From a bacterium (GTDB lineage Bacteria; Patescibacteriota; Minisyncoccia; Phycocordibacterales; 1-14-0-10-42-12): a DNA stretch of 6,196 nt. A program made the position numbers and the translations under genes. The DNA is taken from assembly GCA_030432135.1 (NCBI GenBank), contig JAUIHD010000027.1, positions 1-6,196 on the forward strand, written 5' to 3'. The notes under the pieces are model-generated. The model was not told where the DNA came from and did not search any database. It saw nothing but the letters and a program-made list of their open reading frames with translations. Below are positions 5,571 to 6,196 of this stretch, piece by piece; position 1 is the first letter of the stretch; each line of letters begins with the position of its first letter.

Positions 5571-6191
5571 ATGAATGAATTTAATAAACTAAAAGAATTA
5601 TTTACTGAGTTTCCCGGTATTGGCCCTCGCCAAGCCGAGCGGTTTGTATATTTTATGTTGAGAAAAAATGGTACGTATTCGCGCATGCTTACCGACGCAA
5701 TACTTAATCTCAAAAAACATATGCGCCAATGTGAAGAAAGTTATCAGTTTTTCTATTCAGAAGATCCGACTGAAAAACTCGCTCCCCTTGCACGAAATAC
5801 TCACCGAGATAATTCTCTGCTTATGATAGTGGAGAAGGATACCGATCTTGAAAATATAGAAAGAAGCGGTGAATATAGTGGAAAATACTTTGTACTTGGA
5901 GGTACTGTTCCTCTTCTTGAAAAAGAGCCCGAGAAACGTGTACGTGTAGAAGAGCTTAAAAAACTTATCGAAAAGAAAAGCAAAGAGGGTTTACAAGAAA
6001 TTATTTTCGCTCTTTCAGCAAATCCTGATGGTGAGTACACCACAACAGTCACAAAAGAAGCTATCGCCCCACTTGCTGAAAAGTACAACATCAAAATAAG
6101 TGAGCTCGGCCGAGGCCTTTCAACGGGGACAGAGCTCGAATACTCTGACAAAGAAACCATTAGGAATGCTCTGCGTTATAGACACACATAA
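5571..6191 (+). CDS. recR: Recombination mediator RecR with a degenerate zinc finger
   Basis: A 206-residue protein of normal RecR length. RecR forms a DNA-clamping tetramer that, with RecO and/or RecF, loads RecA onto SSB-coated gaps. The helix-hairpin-helix motif is FPGIGPRQAERFVYFML (14-30). The Toprim domain starts near 82 with LLMIVEKDTDLENIERSG and FVLGG, and the C-terminal GTELEYSD (186-193) is family-typical. The zinc finger between them is broken: of the expected CxxC...CxxC, only C54 remains; the other positions appear as S57, A71 and A74 when RNTHRD is aligned to the usual DPRRD end of the finger. The start is 2 nt after the dnaB stop with no Shine-Dalgarno, suggesting translational coupling. 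The stop codon is inside the window, so the protein is complete; no downstream terminator is visible in the remaining 5 nt. Confidence 0.94.
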   Translation: MNEFNKLKELFTEFPGIGPRQAERFVYFMLRKNGTYSRMLTDAILNLKKHMRQCEESYQFFYSEDPTEKLAPLARNTHRDNSLLMIVEKDTDLENIERSGEYSGKYFVLGGTVPLLEKEPEKRVRVEELKKLIEKKSKEGLQEIIFALSANPDGEYTTTVTKEAIAPLAEKYNIKISELGRGLSTGTELEYSDKETIRNALRYRHT

Positions 6192-6196
6192 ATAAA

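Noticed and set aside
1..6196. CRISPR array, insertion sequence, prophage, tRNA/rRNA, or a new defence or toxin-antitoxin cluster
   Set aside because: No regularly spaced repeats, transposase or integrase motifs, or cloverleaf-like segments were seen, and all substantial genes belong to known housekeeping families.

Overview
The window looks like a chromosomal fragment of a small-genome, ultra-compact bacterium, most probably from the Candidate Phyla Radiation (Patescibacteria, Parcubacteria-like). This is an inference from four things: the moderately AT-rich composition, the short minimal forms of the proteins, the near absence of Shine-Dalgarno sequences, and a small SLT-type lysozyme-like protein of a style I associate with that group. 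Reading frames use the standard bacterial code; I saw no in-frame UGA.

Layout. Positions 1-175 are non-coding and strikingly C-rich and G-poor on the + strand. Two minus-strand genes follow: an AlkD-type DNA alkylation repair glycosylase (176-898) and a small SLT/lysozyme-like protein (962-1399). The 63 bp between them hold a strong intrinsic terminator for the upstream gene and a -10 box for the downstream gene. A 323-bp divergent intergenic region (1400-1722) carries a near-consensus leftward promoter and a -10 box abutting the rightward gene. Rightward come two gene pairs: corA-like divalent cation channel plus cysS (9-nt gap), ending at a weak terminator near 4113-4137, then dnaB plus recR (2-nt gap), reaching the end of the window.

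Functionally this is mostly housekeeping: replicative helicase, recombination mediator, cysteinyl-tRNA synthetase, ion transport, base-excision repair and cell-wall cleavage. I found no mobile element, CRISPR array, tRNA/rRNA or defence system, and I do not claim a new multi-gene system. The points that deserve a second look are: (1) promoters placed so that mRNAs of alkD, corA and perhaps dnaB would be leaderless or nearly so; (2) a RecR that has lost three of the four zinc-finger cysteines; (3) a secreted-type lysozyme-like gene whose signal peptide appears only if translation starts at a non-AUG codon; (4) a promoter whose transcript would begin directly with a hairpin plus U-tract; and (5) a rut-like C-rich tract at the left edge.
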